A stretch of 64,000 nucleotides of DNA from Prochlorococcus marinus str. GP2. Lineage in GTDB: Bacteria; Cyanobacteriota; Cyanobacteriia; PCC-6307; Cyanobiaceae. The notes under the pieces were generated by a model. That model did not search any database, was not told where the DNA came from, and saw only the letters and a list, made by a program, of their open reading frames with translations. Location: NCBI RefSeq assembly GCF_000759885.1, contig NZ_JNAH01000008.1, positions 395,910 to 459,909 on the forward strand. Direction: 5' to 3'. Within the stretch, counting starts at the first letter, position 1; each line of letters starts with the position of its first letter. Positions 38,684-48,025 of this stretch are shown piece after piece. The translations under genes and the position numbers were made by a program.

Positions 38684-39898
38684 CTAATCATTTGTTTTTG
38701 AATTTAACTCGGCCCAAATTTTATTAGACATACCCCACATATAAATAAAACCCTCTGCTAAAGAATGCTTAAACACATCGTCTCGGCTATAAGTCGCCAA
38801 ATCCTCCCTGTAAAGGGAATTATTTTCTGAATTTCGTCCAATTACTATTGCGTTCCCCTTATAGAGTCTAATCTTTACTCTTCCATTGACCGAAGTTTGA
38901 GTCGATGCAATAAATGCATCCAAACTATCTTTAAGAGGTCCAAACCAAAAACCTTGATAGACCAATTGTCCCCATTTTTTTTCTACCATTCCCTTAAAGT
39001 CAATAACATCTGGGTTTAATGTGATGCTCTCTAATTCCTTGTGAGCTTTTATTAAAAGTAAGAGGCCAGGTGTTTCGTAAATCTCTCTACTTTTAATTCC
39101 TACTACTCGGTCTTCAATCATATCGATTCTTCCAAAACCATGCTCACCTGCAAGAACATTAGCTTTTTTAATAATCTCTAAAGGGGTTAAAAATTCGTCA
39201 TTAATTCCAACGGGATAGCCATTTTTAAAAATAATTTCTATATCTTGAGGAGAATTAGGTGAATTATCAATAGATGATGTCATTGCAAAAATATCTTCAG
39301 GAGCTTCTTTCATTGGATCTTCTAATATACCTGCTTCAATACTCCTACCAAGTAAATTAACATCAATTGAATATGGTGATTTTTTTGATACTGGTGCAGG
39401 AATACCAAATTTTTCTCCATACACTATTGCCTCTTCCCTACTCATATTCCATTCCCTTGCAGGAGTAATTATTTCCAAATCAGGACCTAAAGCATTAATA
39501 GCTAAATCAAATCGAACTTGATCATTTCCCTTGCCAGTACAGCCATGAGCTACTGCCTTAGCATTAATCTCTCTAGCAATTTTTACAAGATTTTCTGCAA
39601 TTAAAGGCCTTGCAAGAGCAGTAGATAGAGGATATTTATCTAAATATAATGCATTCGCTCTGATAGCTGGAAAAGCATATTTTTCAATAAAACTATTAAC
39701 TAAATCACCAATAATTGATTTTGATGCTCCAGATTTTAAAGCTTTTTGTCTAATAAGATCCAAATCTTCGCCTTGTCCAAGATCTGCGACAAAAGTAACA
39801 ACTTCTGAAATTCCATATTCATTTTTTAGATATGGAATACAAACGCTGGTATCAACACCACCAGAATAAGCTAGCACAACTTTTTTTACCTGCTCCAT
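38684..39898 (-). CDS. argG: Argininosuccinate synthase
   Basis: ArgG joins citrulline and aspartate using ATP in arginine synthesis. The PP-loop AYSGGVDTS is at residues 10-18. [14 protein letters not shown] near 115-128, the [10 protein letters not shown] segment and the [15 protein letters not shown] motif are all family-specific. The length of 404 residues is standard. The product feeds arginine, which could supply agmatine for the speB-speE genes elsewhere in the window. Confidence 0.97.
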   Translation of the reverse strand: MEQVKKVVLAYSGGVDTSVCIPYLKNEYGISEVVTFVADLGQGEDLDLIRQKALKSGASKSIIGDLVNSFIEKYAFPAIRANALYLDKYPLSTALARPLIAENLVKIAREINAKAVAHGCTGKGNDQVRFDLAINALGPDLEIITPAREWNMSREEAIVYGEKFGIPAPVSKKSPYSIDVNLLGRSIEAGILEDPMKEAPEDIFAMTSSIDNSPNSPQDIEIIFKNGYPVGINDEFLTPLEIIKKANVLAGEHGFGRIDMIEDRVVGIKSREIYETPGLLLLIKAHKELESITLNPDVIDFKGMVEKKWGQLVYQGFWFGPLKDSLDAFIASTQTSVNGRVKIRLYKGNAIVIGRNSENNSLYREDLATYSRDDVFKHSLAEGFIYMWGMSNKIWAELNSKTND

Positions 39899-39933
39899 TT
39901 AAATTTGCTCCATAAATTTAAATTTTGATGAAA

Positions 39934-40128
39934 TTAAGAATTTGAAAACTTTTTAAAAACTATTATTATTGTAACTAAAAGACCTGGACCAAAAACTAGT
40001 GCTAATAGAAGAAAGTTATTAATTAATAAAACATTTGGATTCAAGTATCCAATCAGTTTAAATAAACCTGCAAATAAGAATGAAATTGCCCAAATAAAAA
40101 AGTATTTTAAATTTCCTTTATCAAACAA
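39934..40128 (-). CDS. Small membrane protein, 64 aa, unknown function
   Basis: The 64-residue protein has two predicted membrane helices (about 9-27 and 36-57) separated by GYLNPNVLLIN, and a short charged tail (FKKFSNS). I do not recognise a family. It is divergent from the DUF3134 gene across 53 bp that contain a perfect inverted repeat. It lies 35 bp before the argG start on the same strand and could be transcribed with argG. Confidence 0.65.
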   Translation of the reverse strand: MFDKGNLKYFFIWAISFLFAGLFKLIGYLNPNVLLINNFLLLALVFGPGLLVTIIIVFKKFSNS

Positions 40129-40144
40129 AGTTTTTCGTGCGCAT

Positions 40145-40177
40145 GATTATGTATTATCTTATATATAGTACATAATC
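40145..40177. promoter_or_regulatory. Perfect 9-bp inverted repeat in a divergent promoter region
   Basis: GATTATGTA (40145-40153) and TACATAATC (40169-40177) are exact reverse complements separated by 15 bp. The spacer contains a TATATA core that could serve as a -10 element. The repeat lies between the divergent 64-aa membrane-protein gene and the DUF3134 gene, ending 4 bp before the latter's ATG. It could be an operator for a dimeric regulator or an RNA hairpin blocking the start codon. It is not an NtcA site, because the GTA/TAC spacing is wrong. Confidence 0.45.
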
Positions 40178-40181
40178 TTTA

Positions 40182-40460
40182 ATGGACTCAAATAAATTAA
40201 AAATTAGATTAAAAGATATTTCTGAAGTTAATCCTGCCTTAACTTGCTACCACAGAGAGGATCCAGCCCCTGTTTTACCATTAAGAGATGAACCCGATCT
40301 ACTATCATGGCTTGAAAATTCAGGAAGGCTAATTGCTGAAAAAGACGGGGATTCTCAAGAAATAAGTACTATAGAAGAAGAAGAACTTTCAGCACTCATG
40401 GGAGAAAAAGAAGATTATAAAATTGAAGAAGTATCTTCCGAAGATGATTGGGAAGATTAA
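40182..40460 (+). CDS. DUF3134-family cyanobacterial protein
   Basis: The 92-residue acidic soluble protein resembles the cyanobacteria-specific DUF3134 family. The central segment CYHREDPAPVLPLRDEPDLLSWLE (split around residue 30) is the recognisable part. The C-terminal third is very rich in Glu and Asp. No function is known. Its last 17 bases overlap the mraY start region. An inverted repeat sits directly before its ATG. Confidence 0.8.
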   Translation: MDSNKLKIRLKDISEVNPALTCYHREDPAPVLPLRDEPDLLSWLENSGRLIAEKDGDSQEISTIEEEELSALMGEKEDYKIEEVSSEDDWED

Positions 40461-41520
40461 ACAGTTTAACTTTAAATCATTATTAATATTTAATACATTT
40501 GCTCTAACAGTTACTTCTTATCTTTTTAATAATTTTATTTTTTTAGGAGTTTATCTCCTATTTTATTGTATTTCTTTGTTCACGACAAAAAATGGTTTAA
40601 AAATAATCAAAAAATTTCATTTATTTCAAAACATTAGAAACGAAGGACCTGCTAATCACTTTAAAAAAAGAAATACCCCAACAATGGGAGGGATTTTTTT
40701 AATAATACCTTTTTTAATTTTTACTCTAATAATTAATATTCATCTTAATTCAATAAAATTATTTCTTTTATTAGTTAGTATTTTAGGATTTTTTATTATA
40801 GGTTTTTTTGATGACTACATAAGCATAAAAAACAAAGAAAATACGGGATTAAAATCAAACGAAAAATTCATCTTTCAAAGTATTATTGCAATGATTTTTA
40901 TTTTTATTGCTTACGAAAAAGAGTTAATTAACCCATTGATTACAGTATCTGAAACTTGGGGAATAGATACTAATATTTTTATATTTCCCATCTCTTTTTT
41001 AGTATTAGTTGGCTTAAGCAATTCAGTAAATTTATCTGATGGACTGGATGGATTAACTGGTGGTTGTAGTGCAATTATTTTTTATGGATTAGGAACAGAA
41101 ATATTAATTAAAGAACAGCAGGAGCTTATTGTCTTTAGTATCTTGTGTTATTCAATGTCGGGCATTTGTTTAGGGTTTCTCAAATATAATTGTTACCCTG
41201 CAAAGATATTTATGGGTGATACAGGATCATTGAGTATTGGTGCGATTATGGGATCTATAGCATTATTAACAAATAGCTTATTTACTTTATGTATTTTCTC
41301 TGGACTGTTCATTATTGAGTCTTTATCTGTAATCATTCAAGTAGGGTTTTTTAAAATTACAAAAAAATTATCTCATAATGGAAAACGTATATTTTTAATG
41401 GCACCACTACATCATCATTTTGAGCTTAAAGGAGTTAAAGAAACAAAAATAGTTGAAAATTTTTGGAAAATCAACATTTTACTTGTCATTTTAGGTATAG
41501 TTTTAAAAATTAATCTATAA
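40444..41520 (+). CDS. mraY: Phospho-N-acetylmuramoyl-pentapeptide transferase
   Basis: MraY transfers phospho-MurNAc-pentapeptide to undecaprenyl phosphate, giving lipid I for peptidoglycan. About ten membrane helices are present. Motifs include RNTPTMGGIFLI, the catalytic DD in GFFDDYISIKNKENTGL, NLSDGLDGLTGG, FMGDTGSLSIG and the MAPLHHHFELKG loop. I chose the ATG at 40444 (358 residues), which overlaps the DUF3134 gene by 17 bp; a TTG at 40423 would lengthen the overlap. Confidence 0.96.
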   Translation: MIGKIKQFNFKSLLIFNTFALTVTSYLFNNFIFLGVYLLFYCISLFTTKNGLKIIKKFHLFQNIRNEGPANHFKKRNTPTMGGIFLIIPFLIFTLIINIHLNSIKLFLLLVSILGFFIIGFFDDYISIKNKENTGLKSNEKFIFQSIIAMIFIFIAYEKELINPLITVSETWGIDTNIFIFPISFLVLVGLSNSVNLSDGLDGLTGGCSAIIFYGLGTEILIKEQQELIVFSILCYSMSGICLGFLKYNCYPAKIFMGDTGSLSIGAIMGSIALLTNSLFTLCIFSGLFIIESLSVIIQVGFFKITKKLSHNGKRIFLMAPLHHHFELKGVKETKIVENFWKINILLVILGIVLKINL

Positions 41521-41529
41521 AAATTTATT

Positions 41530-41775
41530 ATGAGTTTTTTTACATGGAAAGATAATGGATTAACGAGTGATTGCTCCAGTCTTGATGCAATGGCATCAAG
41601 ATTTGAAGAGACTGCAAAATTAATGAAAAAACTATCTAAGAAAGGTTTCAAATTAAAGAAAACTCATAACAATCAACTAATACTTCATCCTGATCCTAAA
41701 GTATTCGATCAATGGGGATTTATAAGTGAAGAACTTCCTTTTAAACAACTCTGTCTAATATCTGATGAAGAATAG
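41530..41775 (+). CDS. Conserved hypothetical protein, 81 aa
   Basis: This small soluble protein begins MSFFTWKDNGLTSDCSSLDA and has a short amphipathic helix (ASRFEETAKLMKKLSKKGF) and a C-terminal HPDPKVFDQWGF segment. I do not know its function; it resembles small proteins conserved in marine picocyanobacteria. It starts 9 bp after mraY. Its last 67 bases overlap the 3' end of the sucrose-phosphate synthase gene on the opposite strand, an unusually long convergent overlap here. Confidence 0.72.
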   Translation: MSFFTWKDNGLTSDCSSLDAMASRFEETAKLMKKLSKKGFKLKKTHNNQLILHPDPKVFDQWGFISEELPFKQLCLISDEE

Positions 41776-43118
41776 CTATGGATTCTTGAAAACTCTTCTG
41801 TGAGTATTGATAAATAATTACGTACGTGAGTATTCCAACTAAAGTGCCTACTGACTCCGTCAATTCCATTTCTACTCCATACTTTCCACTGTTCATTATT
41901 AGAAATTCCTTGTTCAATAATAATTTTCAACTTATTAATATCAGTTACATCAACTAAAAGTCCATTTTCACATTTTGAGCGAATTTCTTTAGGTCCTCCA
42001 TCATTTGTTGATATAATTGGCAATCCGCATGAAGAAGCTTCAAGAAGGGTTAAACCAAAAGGTTCTGTTAAAGCTGGGTTTACAAATACACCCCCTCTGC
42101 TAGCTGCCCACCTATATAAAGCAGGTATCTGACTTGGAAGATGCTTTTTTGGATAAGCTACCTTTCCATACAAATTATATTTATCAATAGTTTCAAAAAT
42201 ATTATGGAATACATCTTTTTGTTGAGGATCAAGTTTTGAAGTACTGTCACGACAACCCAAAATCAAAATTAAATTAGTTTTTCTTTTTAATTTTTCAGAT
42301 CTCCCGTATGCCTCAATCAAAGAAGGGATATTTTTTCTGCGTACAGCTCTTGAAATAGTTAATAATGGAGGTTTAGTAGAATCTTTAAGAAAAGGCTTCA
42401 TAATATTTTCAATTTCAGCTGTCTCTGTTGTCGAGTGAATATGGTGAAACTTATTATGATCAACACCAGGGGGAATCACTTTAGCTTTCTTAGGCGAAAA
42501 AGAAGAATATTGGGAATATTGATAAACTGATTCTTGTTTAGTACTTGTAACAACAATATCTGCTGACTTTAAAGCTATTTCTTCTGCCTCAATTCTTTTA
42601 CTTATGGAATAAAGCTTTTCTATTTGATTAGTTGTTAAACCAGTATCAAGCAATTTCCTCTTTTTTTCTCTTCCTAAAGAATGACCAGTAAAAATAAGTG
42701 GAACATTTAATGATTTACTTAATTTAACTCCTACGTATCCAGCATCTGCATAATGCGCATGAATAAAATTAGGCTTTTCATATTTTTCATAATAAGAGAT
42801 AAGACTTTCAGTTAATTGGTCTAGATAAGGCCAAAGCAACTCCTTTCTTAAATATTTTTCAGGTCCAAATTTAAATCTTAAGATTCTCACTCCAGGTTCT
42901 ACAAATTCTTCTTCTTGTGAATATTCATTGTCTACTTTAGGGTCTTTGATTAAACGAGTAACTAAATCTACTTGATCAACTTCTGAAGTATTAGCCAAAC
43001 TTTTAACTAACTCTAAAACATATTGTGTTTGCCCTCCTGTATCTGGATCCCTGCCTAATTCAAGATTTTTAGACCGTATAAGACCATGTAGATGTAAATG
43101 TAAAAATTTAAACCTCAT
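41709..43118 (-). CDS. spsA: Sucrose-phosphate synthase (glycosyltransferase domain only)
   Basis: This GT4-family enzyme makes sucrose-6-phosphate from a nucleotide-glucose and fructose-6-phosphate, for compatible-solute synthesis. DPDTGGQTQYVLEL (24-37), GHSLGREKKRKLL and the C-terminal nucleotide-sugar motif PALTEPFGLTLLEA (about residue 350) are diagnostic. At 469 residues it has only the glucosyltransferase part; the HAD-type sucrose-phosphatase domain found in many cyanobacterial homologues is absent. The final 22 residues are read antisense to the neighbouring 81-aa gene. A good Shine-Dalgarno precedes the ATG. Confidence 0.92.
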   Translation of the reverse strand: MRFKFLHLHLHGLIRSKNLELGRDPDTGGQTQYVLELVKSLANTSEVDQVDLVTRLIKDPKVDNEYSQEEEFVEPGVRILRFKFGPEKYLRKELLWPYLDQLTESLISYYEKYEKPNFIHAHYADAGYVGVKLSKSLNVPLIFTGHSLGREKKRKLLDTGLTTNQIEKLYSISKRIEAEEIALKSADIVVTSTKQESVYQYSQYSSFSPKKAKVIPPGVDHNKFHHIHSTTETAEIENIMKPFLKDSTKPPLLTISRAVRRKNIPSLIEAYGRSEKLKRKTNLILILGCRDSTSKLDPQQKDVFHNIFETIDKYNLYGKVAYPKKHLPSQIPALYRWAASRGGVFVNPALTEPFGLTLLEASSCGLPIISTNDGGPKEIRSKCENGLLVDVTDINKLKIIIEQGISNNEQWKVWSRNGIDGVSRHFSWNTHVRNYLSILTEEFSRIHSYSSSDIRQSCLKGSSSLINPH

Positions 43119-43127
43119 TCGGTAAAT

Positions 43128-43132
43128 CCTCC
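43128..43132 (-). promoter_or_regulatory. Shine-Dalgarno site of spsA
   Basis: GGAGG on the minus strand lies 9 nt upstream of the spsA ATG at 43118. Such sites are scarce in this window, so the gene may be well translated when transcribed. Confidence 0.6.
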
Positions 43133-43320
43133 GGTCAACAGCCTTTAATACAAATAAGCTGAATTTTCAAAGGAAATATTAAGAAAGCATTACGATTTTA
43201 AATTTTTTTTAATGCAAAAGTTCTATAAAGACCAGATATAGACTTAAATAATACCCCTCAAAAGAAGAATTTAATTTTAATCAAATAATTAAAAATAAAA
43301 AGAAATACAACAATTTTTTT
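43133..43320. other. Intergenic region between uvrA and spsA
   Basis: This 188-bp AT-rich gap should hold the spsA promoter and the end of the uvrA transcript. An imperfect all-A/T inverted repeat (43271-43300) lies about 20 bp past the uvrA stop. No ORF or convincing structured RNA is seen. Confidence 0.35.
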
Positions 43321-46224
43321 TTATTTAAGTACTTTTTTAAGATATTTTGCTGTATAGCTTGTGGGATGTTTCGCTACATCTTCAGGAATACCTTCTGCGA
43401 TAATTTCGCCACCTTTATCTCCCCCATCAGGTCCTAAATCAATAATCCAGTCAGAACACCTAATTACATCTAAGTTATGTTCTATAACAATTACAGAATT
43501 CCCTTTATCTACCAAACGTTGTATCACATCCATTAATTTATGAACATCATAAAAACTTAAACCTGTAGTTGGTTCATCAATCAAATAAAGAGTTTTTCCA
43601 GTAGCTCTTTTAGATAATTCTGTAGCTAATTTAACTCTTTGAGCCTCTCCCCCAGATAATGTAGGAGCAGGTTGGCCTAATTTGACATATCCTAATCCAA
43701 CATCTACTAATGTAGTTAACCTATCAGCAGCTTGAGGTATAGCAGAAAAAGTTTCTGCAGCTTGTTCAACAGTCATCTCTAAGACGTCAGATATATTAAA
43801 ACCTTTATATTTAACTTGAAGAGTTTCCCTATTAAAGCGAGCTCCTTTGCATACTTCACATTGAACATACACATCTGGCAAAAAATTCATTTCTATGACA
43901 TTAACTCCTTGGCCTTTACATGCTTCGCATCTTCCTCCTTTTACATTAAAACTAAACTGGCCAGCCTGATAACCCCTTGCTTTGGCTTCCACTGTGGCGG
44001 TAAATATTTGCCTTATAGGATCAAAGGCACCTGTGTAAGTGGCAGGATTTGATCTTGGTGTTCTCCCTATTGGAGATTGATCAATAACGATAACTTTATC
44101 AATCGCCTTTATACCCTTTAACTCTTCAACCCCCTGCGGAAAAGGGACTTTTAATCCCAGAGAATGACACAAGGCAGGATGAAGTAATTCATTTATCAAA
44201 GTACTTTTGCCACTGCCACTAACACCAGTTACAGAAACTAGTCTACCCAATGGAAATTCTACAGAAATATTCTTTAAATTATTTTTTGAACAACTATTTA
44301 AAATTAAACTTTTTTTTACAGAAGATCTACGTTCTTTTGGAGTAGGAATCGACTTCCTACCACTAAGATAGGCCCCAGTAAGGGACCTCTCTGATTTCAA
44401 GACATCTTGATATGATCCCTTAGCAATAATTTCCCCGCCATAAACGCCTGCACCTGGACCAATATCTACTAAATAATCTGCAGATTTCATAGTATCTTCG
44501 TCATGTTCAACAACAACTAAAGTATTACCAAGGTCTCTTAAGCTTTTTAATGTTTCTAATAATCTGTCATTATCTCTTTGATGCAACCCAATACTTGGTT
44601 CATCTAATACATACAGAACACCAGTAAGGCCTGCGCCTATTTGCGTAGCCAATCTAATACGCTGAGCTTCTCCGCCAGACAAAGTCATGGCTGGTCTATC
44701 TAAAGTTAAATAATCTAAACCAACATTAATTAAAAACTTTAAACGTAAACGAATTTCTTTTAAAACCAATTCACCTATCTGTTTTTGTTTTTCTGATAAA
44801 GATATATTTTCCTTCTTAATCTTGCCTAATCCCATCATGCGCTCTATGTGCGTTAAAGTTTCAGAAACGCTTATGGATGTTAAATCAGTAATATTATATG
44901 GGCCAAGTTTAACTGCCAAAGCCTCAGGCCTTAATCTTTTACCAGAACATGTCTTACAAGGAACTAATTCTAGGTACTTTTCTAATTTTTGTTTTGCCAA
45001 CTCTCCATTAGCTTCATTCAATTGCCTTTCTAATATTGGTAAAATTCCCTCAAAAGGTCTTTCAAAACCACTAGAAGTTTTAAAACGGCTGTCAGCTTGA
45101 ATTAATATTGGTTTATCTGATCCCAAAAGTAGAACTTTTTTTTGCAATTCACTTAAATCCTTCCAAGGAGTTTTTAATTCAAAACCATAAGCTTGTCCTA
45201 CAGAATAAAGTAAAGAGAAGTAATAAGTATTATCTTTTTCACTCCAAGGCGCTATTGCAGCATAAACAGGTAATGATTGATCAGGTATAACTCTATCAGC
45301 AGTAAATTTTTTTAAATAACCTATCCCATGACAGTCTGGACACGCACCATATGGGCTATTAAAGGAAAATAGCCTAGGAGAAAGCTCCTCAACAATAGAA
45401 CCATGTACAGGACATGCATAATTTTCTGAATAAAGTTTTTCTCTCTCTAGATTAGGTGGTAAATTTTCTCCTTTTTTTGGAACAACTTCTACTATTGCTA
45501 GACCATCACCTCTCTTGAGGCAAGTTTGAAGAGAATCATTTAATCTTTCTTGTATTCCTTCTCTTGCAATTAGTCTATCAACTACAACTTCAATATTATG
45601 AATTTGATTTTTATCTAATTCAATACTATCTGCAAGTTCTCTTACCTCCCCGTTAATTCTTACTCTAGCGAAACCCTCAGCAGCTAGTCCATTTATTAAT
45701 TTTGTATGAGTTCCTTTCTTTCCTCTTACTACAGGAGCCAACAATTGGTACCTTGTTCCCTCTGGCAATAAAAGAATTTGATCAACCATTTCATCAATTG
45801 TTTGTGGCGCAATTGGAATTCCACAATGATGACAATGCGGTTCACCAGCACGACCAAACAACAATCTTAAATAATCTTGTATCTCTGTTACTGTTCCAAC
45901 TGTTGATCGAGGATTATGACTTGTTGATTTTTGATCAATTGAAATAGCAGGTGATAAGCCCTCAATATTGTCAACATCTGGTTTATCTACTTGACCTAAA
46001 AATTGCCTAGCATATGCTGATAAACTTTCTACATATCTTCTTTGACCTTCAGCAAAAATCGTATCAAAGGCTAAAGAACTTTTACCACTTCCACTAACTC
46101 CTGTAAAAACAATAAATTTATTCCTAGGTAGAGAAAGGTCAATATTTTTTAAATTATGTTGACGAGCTCCCCTAATAATAATTGAATTATCCTCTGCAAA
46201 ATTATTATCAATTTTTATAGCCAT
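43321..46224 (-). CDS. uvrA: Excinuclease ABC subunit A
   Basis: UvrA recognises DNA damage with UvrB in nucleotide excision repair. The 967-residue protein has two ABC ATPase modules. The first Walker A, GVSGSGKS, is at 42-49 and the second in VTGVSGSGKSTLINE near 660. Two LSGGEAQR signatures are present. Zinc-binding cysteine pairs occur in the first module (CPVHG ... CPDCHG) and in the second (CEACKGQG ... CEVCKGARF). The gene follows recN by 53 bp on the same strand and has its own candidate -10 site. Confidence 0.98.
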   Translation of the reverse strand: MAIKIDNNFAEDNSIIIRGARQHNLKNIDLSLPRNKFIVFTGVSGSGKSSLAFDTIFAEGQRRYVESLSAYARQFLGQVDKPDVDNIEGLSPAISIDQKSTSHNPRSTVGTVTEIQDYLRLLFGRAGEPHCHHCGIPIAPQTIDEMVDQILLLPEGTRYQLLAPVVRGKKGTHTKLINGLAAEGFARVRINGEVRELADSIELDKNQIHNIEVVVDRLIAREGIQERLNDSLQTCLKRGDGLAIVEVVPKKGENLPPNLEREKLYSENYACPVHGSIVEELSPRLFSFNSPYGACPDCHGIGYLKKFTADRVIPDQSLPVYAAIAPWSEKDNTYYFSLLYSVGQAYGFELKTPWKDLSELQKKVLLLGSDKPILIQADSRFKTSSGFERPFEGILPILERQLNEANGELAKQKLEKYLELVPCKTCSGKRLRPEALAVKLGPYNITDLTSISVSETLTHIERMMGLGKIKKENISLSEKQKQIGELVLKEIRLRLKFLINVGLDYLTLDRPAMTLSGGEAQRIRLATQIGAGLTGVLYVLDEPSIGLHQRDNDRLLETLKSLRDLGNTLVVVEHDEDTMKSADYLVDIGPGAGVYGGEIIAKGSYQDVLKSERSLTGAYLSGRKSIPTPKERRSSVKKSLILNSCSKNNLKNISVEFPLGRLVSVTGVSGSGKSTLINELLHPALCHSLGLKVPFPQGVEELKGIKAIDKVIVIDQSPIGRTPRSNPATYTGAFDPIRQIFTATVEAKARGYQAGQFSFNVKGGRCEACKGQGVNVIEMNFLPDVYVQCEVCKGARFNRETLQVKYKGFNISDVLEMTVEQAAETFSAIPQAADRLTTLVDVGLGYVKLGQPAPTLSGGEAQRVKLATELSKRATGKTLYLIDEPTTGLSFYDVHKLMDVIQRLVDKGNSVIVIEHNLDVIRCSDWIIDLGPDGGDKGGEIIAEGIPEDVAKHPTSYTAKYLKKVLK

Positions 46225-46254
46225 GTTTAAATCTAATTTTGATTTAAAAAGACT

Positions 46255-46260
46255 ATTATA
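46255..46260 (-). promoter_or_regulatory. Candidate -10 promoter element of uvrA
   Basis: TATAAT, a perfect -10 hexamer, reads on the minus strand about 30 bp upstream of the uvrA ATG in the recN-uvrA gap. No good -35 is present at 17 bp. High-light Prochlorococcus promoters are often recognised mainly by the -10 element. Confidence 0.4.
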
Positions 46261-46277
46261 GTGTAATTTTTTCTATT

Positions 46278-47957
46278 TTATGCAGCAAATTTATCAAGAA
46301 GTTTAGACGCATATTCATTTAATTCAGAAGAACCTCCACCAATAAGTTCTACTAATTCATGTTTTCTTTGTTTTTTTGTTGTTAGTTTGGATATTGAAGT
46401 ATAAGTTATCCCATCAATAACGTTTTTATTAACTTTAAAATGAGCTAATCCTCCAGCAGCCAAGAAAGGCTGGTGTGTAATACATAAAACTTGTTGATCA
46501 TGAGAAATTTTTTTTATTAGCTCAACCAAAGAAAATAAAGATTTACCACTTAAACCGTTATCAATTTCATCTAAAAAGAAAGTATTTGGCTTTGTAGAAA
46601 TACTAGATTTAATGGCTAATAAGAATCTTGACATTTCTCCACCTGAAATAACATTAGATAATGGAGCAAGCTTCTGATCAGGATTAGCTGAAAACAAAAA
46701 ATTTATATTATCAATTCCATCGCCAGAAGGCTTACATTCTAAAACTTGAATTAAAAAATTTGCATTTTCTAATCCTAAATCTCTTAAAATTGAAATTACT
46801 GAATTTTGTAACTGTTTAGCAATTTTTTTTCTTTCAGTGGATTGAGTGAGAAATAAAGAATTTAAATTACTTTGTAAGTTTTTAATTTGATTTTCAATAT
46901 TAGAAATCTCTTTATCTTTATCGATTTTTTGAAAATATGTCCTTAATTGATCTCGCTTTTTAATTAATTTAGGTAAATCCAATGAAAAAGTTCTCTCCAA
47001 GTTTTTTAAAAAAAATAATCTTTTTTGTATTTCTGAAAGGTTAGATTCATTATTCTCTATGTCTTGTATATATGAGTTTAAAGCGAAAATTAAATCTTCA
47101 ACGTGAATTTGTATATCTAATAAATTTTCTCTAAATTTTTGAATTTTTAAATCAAAATCTGCTGTTCTATTTAAATTTTTTATTGATTGATTTATCAAAG
47201 ACGCAACTGATGGTTCATCATGACTGAAATTATTTAAGTTATTTAAAGATGATTTAATTGAATTATTTATTTCGAGATTATTGACAAGTTTATTTTCTAG
47301 TAACTCTAATTCTAAGATTTCCTGACTGGACTCTAAATTAGCCTCCTCTAGAGTTTTCAATATTTCTTTAGTTATTAAGTGATTTTCTTCATTCTTCTTA
47401 AAGGATTCTATTTTTTCATTCATTAAACATTTTAAAACCTGAATTTTTCCCCATATATTTTTAATATTCACACTAGTATCTTTCACTTCTTGCGAGCATA
47501 AATCATCAATAATTAATCTTCTTTTCTCTTGAGTATCAAATATAAAAGTATCTGATTGTCCTGCAAAATCTATCAATAACCGTCCAAGTTCTTCTAATAA
47601 TTTTTTGTTAATTGATGAATTGTTAAGGCTATATTTAGATAAAACTTTATTATTTTTTTTGTAAGATATTCTCTTAATATTTAGTACTGAAAAACTACTT
47701 TTAAACCCATTACAAATTAACCAGTTATTAATTTGGAAAGAAGTGGAAAATATTGCCTCAACTGTACAATGATCTTTTCCTGGACGGATTAAGTGCTTTA
47801 AAGGTATATTGGTTCCACCAAATAAAACATTTAAGGAATCTAATATCAGTGATTTTCCTGAACCAGAATCACCTGTAATTATGTTCAAACCTTTTTCGAA
47901 ATTAATTTCTATAATTTCTATTAAGGCAATATTTACTATTTTTAATTGTATGAGCAT
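46278..47957 (-). CDS. recN: DNA repair protein RecN
   Basis: RecN is an SMC-like ATPase acting early in double-strand-break repair. Walker A GDSGSGKS is at 29-36 from the chosen start. A long Leu/Lys/Glu/Asn-rich coiled coil covers about 150-380. The C-terminal half has the ABC signature SGGEMSRFLLAIK and the Walker B FLDEIDNGLSG. I chose the ATG at 47957 (559 residues), because the 13 extra in-frame residues upstream are not part of the family's conserved start. No obvious LexA box lies upstream. Confidence 0.94.
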   Translation of the reverse strand: MLIQLKIVNIALIEIIEINFEKGLNIITGDSGSGKSLILDSLNVLFGGTNIPLKHLIRPGKDHCTVEAIFSTSFQINNWLICNGFKSSFSVLNIKRISYKKNNKVLSKYSLNNSSINKKLLEELGRLLIDFAGQSDTFIFDTQEKRRLIIDDLCSQEVKDTSVNIKNIWGKIQVLKCLMNEKIESFKKNEENHLITKEILKTLEEANLESSQEILELELLENKLVNNLEINNSIKSSLNNLNNFSHDEPSVASLINQSIKNLNRTADFDLKIQKFRENLLDIQIHVEDLIFALNSYIQDIENNESNLSEIQKRLFFLKNLERTFSLDLPKLIKKRDQLRTYFQKIDKDKEISNIENQIKNLQSNLNSLFLTQSTERKKIAKQLQNSVISILRDLGLENANFLIQVLECKPSGDGIDNINFLFSANPDQKLAPLSNVISGGEMSRFLLAIKSSISTKPNTFFLDEIDNGLSGKSLFSLVELIKKISHDQQVLCITHQPFLAAGGLAHFKVNKNVIDGITYTSISKLTTKKQRKHELVELIGGGSSELNEYASKLLDKFAA

Positions 47958-48025
47958 AATAAATCTTCCATATAAAGAAATTAACTTCTTTTTCAAAAAA
48001 ATAAAGGTTTTAAATATATAAAGTT

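Noticed and set aside
43271..43300. Imperfect A/T inverted repeat after uvrA as a terminator
   Set aside because: No G/C pairs and a mismatch; not distinguishable from background.
46225..48025. LexA (SOS) boxes upstream of uvrA or recN
   Set aside because: No match to the cyanobacterial AGTAC-type LexA palindrome is visible in either upstream gap.
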